Source: Brevibacterium iodinum ATCC 49514 (GTDB taxonomy: Bacteria; Actinomycetota; Actinomycetes; Actinomycetales; Brevibacteriaceae). Taken from it: 41,143 nucleotides of DNA. Under the pieces are notes generated by a model. The model was not told where the DNA came from and did no database searches. It saw only the letters and a program-made list of their open reading frames with translations. Made by a program: the position numbers and the translations under genes. The stretch spans positions 1 to 41,143 of the forward strand of contig NZ_FXYX01000027.1 in the NCBI RefSeq assembly GCF_900169265.1, read 5' to 3'. The first letter of the stretch is position 1. Every line of letters begins with the position of its first letter. Of this stretch, positions 40,777 to 41,143 are shown one piece after another.

Positions 40777-41143
40777 ATGTCCATTGTCGCGCACTTATAC
40801 AACTTCTTCATCGGCGTCGATACACACGCCAGAAAACACGTCTACACGATCATTACCAACACCGGCATCCTCGTGGCTACCGGCAGCTTCCCGACATCTC
40901 GGGCCGGCATCAAACGGGCCCTGACCTGGGCCGGCCGGTGGACGAAAGGTGACCTCGACACTCTGTGGGTCGTGGAAGGAACAGCCTCCTATGGTGCGGT
41001 GCTGACCGGTCATATCGCCACGACCGAATACCCCGTGGTCGAAGCTGGACGCATGGATGCCAAAGCCCGGTACGGCGTGGGTAAGAGCGATGAGCTCGAC
41101 TCCTACCGGATCGCGAAGTCCGTGCTGGCGCTACACACCGACC
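40777..41143 (+). CDS. IS110-family DEDD transposase, N-terminal part (3' end outside window)
   Basis: The frame from ATG 40777 is open to the last base, giving 122 residues of a protein usually near 400. The RuvC-like domain shows all four acidic residues: Asp15 in FIGVDTHARK, Glu67 in LWVVEGTASYG, Asp105 and Asp108 in KSDELDSYRIAKS. These match the DEDD set of IS110 recombinases, which use a bridge RNA to choose target and donor. A purine-rich GGGAGC precedes the start by about 10 bases. The C-terminal domain with the catalytic Ser is outside the window, so integrity cannot be judged. Confidence 0.88.
   Translation, partial: MSIVAHLYNFFIGVDTHARKHVYTIITNTGILVATGSFPTSRAGIKRALTWAGRWTKGDLDTLWVVEGTASYGAVLTGHIATTEYPVVEAGRMDAKARYGVGKSDELDSYRIAKSVLALHTD

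Larger units (their letters stand above)
40442..41143 (+). mobile_element. IS110-family insertion sequence, left part (right end outside window)
   Basis: A DEDD transposase gene starts at 40777, preceded by about 330 structured non-coding bases directly after the peptide transporter. IS110 elements have no long terminal inverted repeats, so the left end is hard to see. It is placed near 40441/40442 because the flank CCGCACCACTC (40432-40442) pairs with 40600-40610 of the element. The boundary is an inference and could shift by some bases. Confidence 0.7.

Overview
The window is high-GC DNA with densely packed genes, strong third-position GC bias, GTG/ATG stop-start overlaps and a HAIR-like (HspR-type) operator at clpB. 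This fits an actinobacterium. The combination of DUF5926, DUF5819-HTTM, BCCT and oligopeptide-transport genes suggests Micrococcales, possibly Brevibacterium; the genus is an inference, not a database result. Most of it is ordinary chromosomal core, bounded by two insertion sequences cut by the window edges.

Layout. 1-1002: right end of an ISL3-type element inserted into a CaiB/BaiF CoA-transferase gene, leaving only its 3' part. 1218-3324 (+): DUF5819 and HTTM membrane protein pair. 3551-6157 (-): clpB with its operator. 6347-7924 (-): CPA1 Na+/H+ antiporter. 8031-9776 (+): enoyl-CoA hydratase-like and epimerase-like proteins, both lacking expected catalytic residues. 9860-17386 (-): a run of minus-strand genes: xth, a RelA/SpoT-domain protein, DUF5926, GT2, pheA, a KstD-like flavoprotein and an SDR broken by a one-base frameshift. 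17541-19138 (+): thioesterase and SDR. 19139-20246: about 1.1 kb without an intact gene, holding a coding-like remnant. 20247-20528 (-): GlsB/YeaQ-type membrane protein. 20760-24637 (+): pyrE, a NatA/NatB-like ABC pair whose ATPase has lost its catalytic motifs, and a TrmH-type RNA methyltransferase. 25045-27422 (-): two-subunit acyl-CoA dehydrogenase. 27743-29062 (-): MFS protein. 29201-32390 (+): BCCT transporter and class II fba. 32682-34220 (-): AGCS amino-acid/Na+ symporter. 34696-40447 (+): four-gene peptide ABC transporter operon. 40442-end: left part of an IS110-family element.

The most promising region is the right edge. The IS110 element has about 330 bases of structured non-coding DNA between its left end and the DEDD transposase, where IS110 elements encode a bridge RNA. 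An 11-nt stretch of it (40600-40610) is complementary, with one G-U pair, to the chromosomal flank at the likely insertion point (40432-40442), as expected of a target guide. If so, the element also supplied the stop codon of the upstream transporter gene.

Two patterns recur. Intergenic regions carry long near-perfect hairpins (12-24 bp arms), mostly at gene 3' ends. The 9-mer CCGCCTCGG and its complement occur 27 times by eye count, and paired copies build two of these hairpins.
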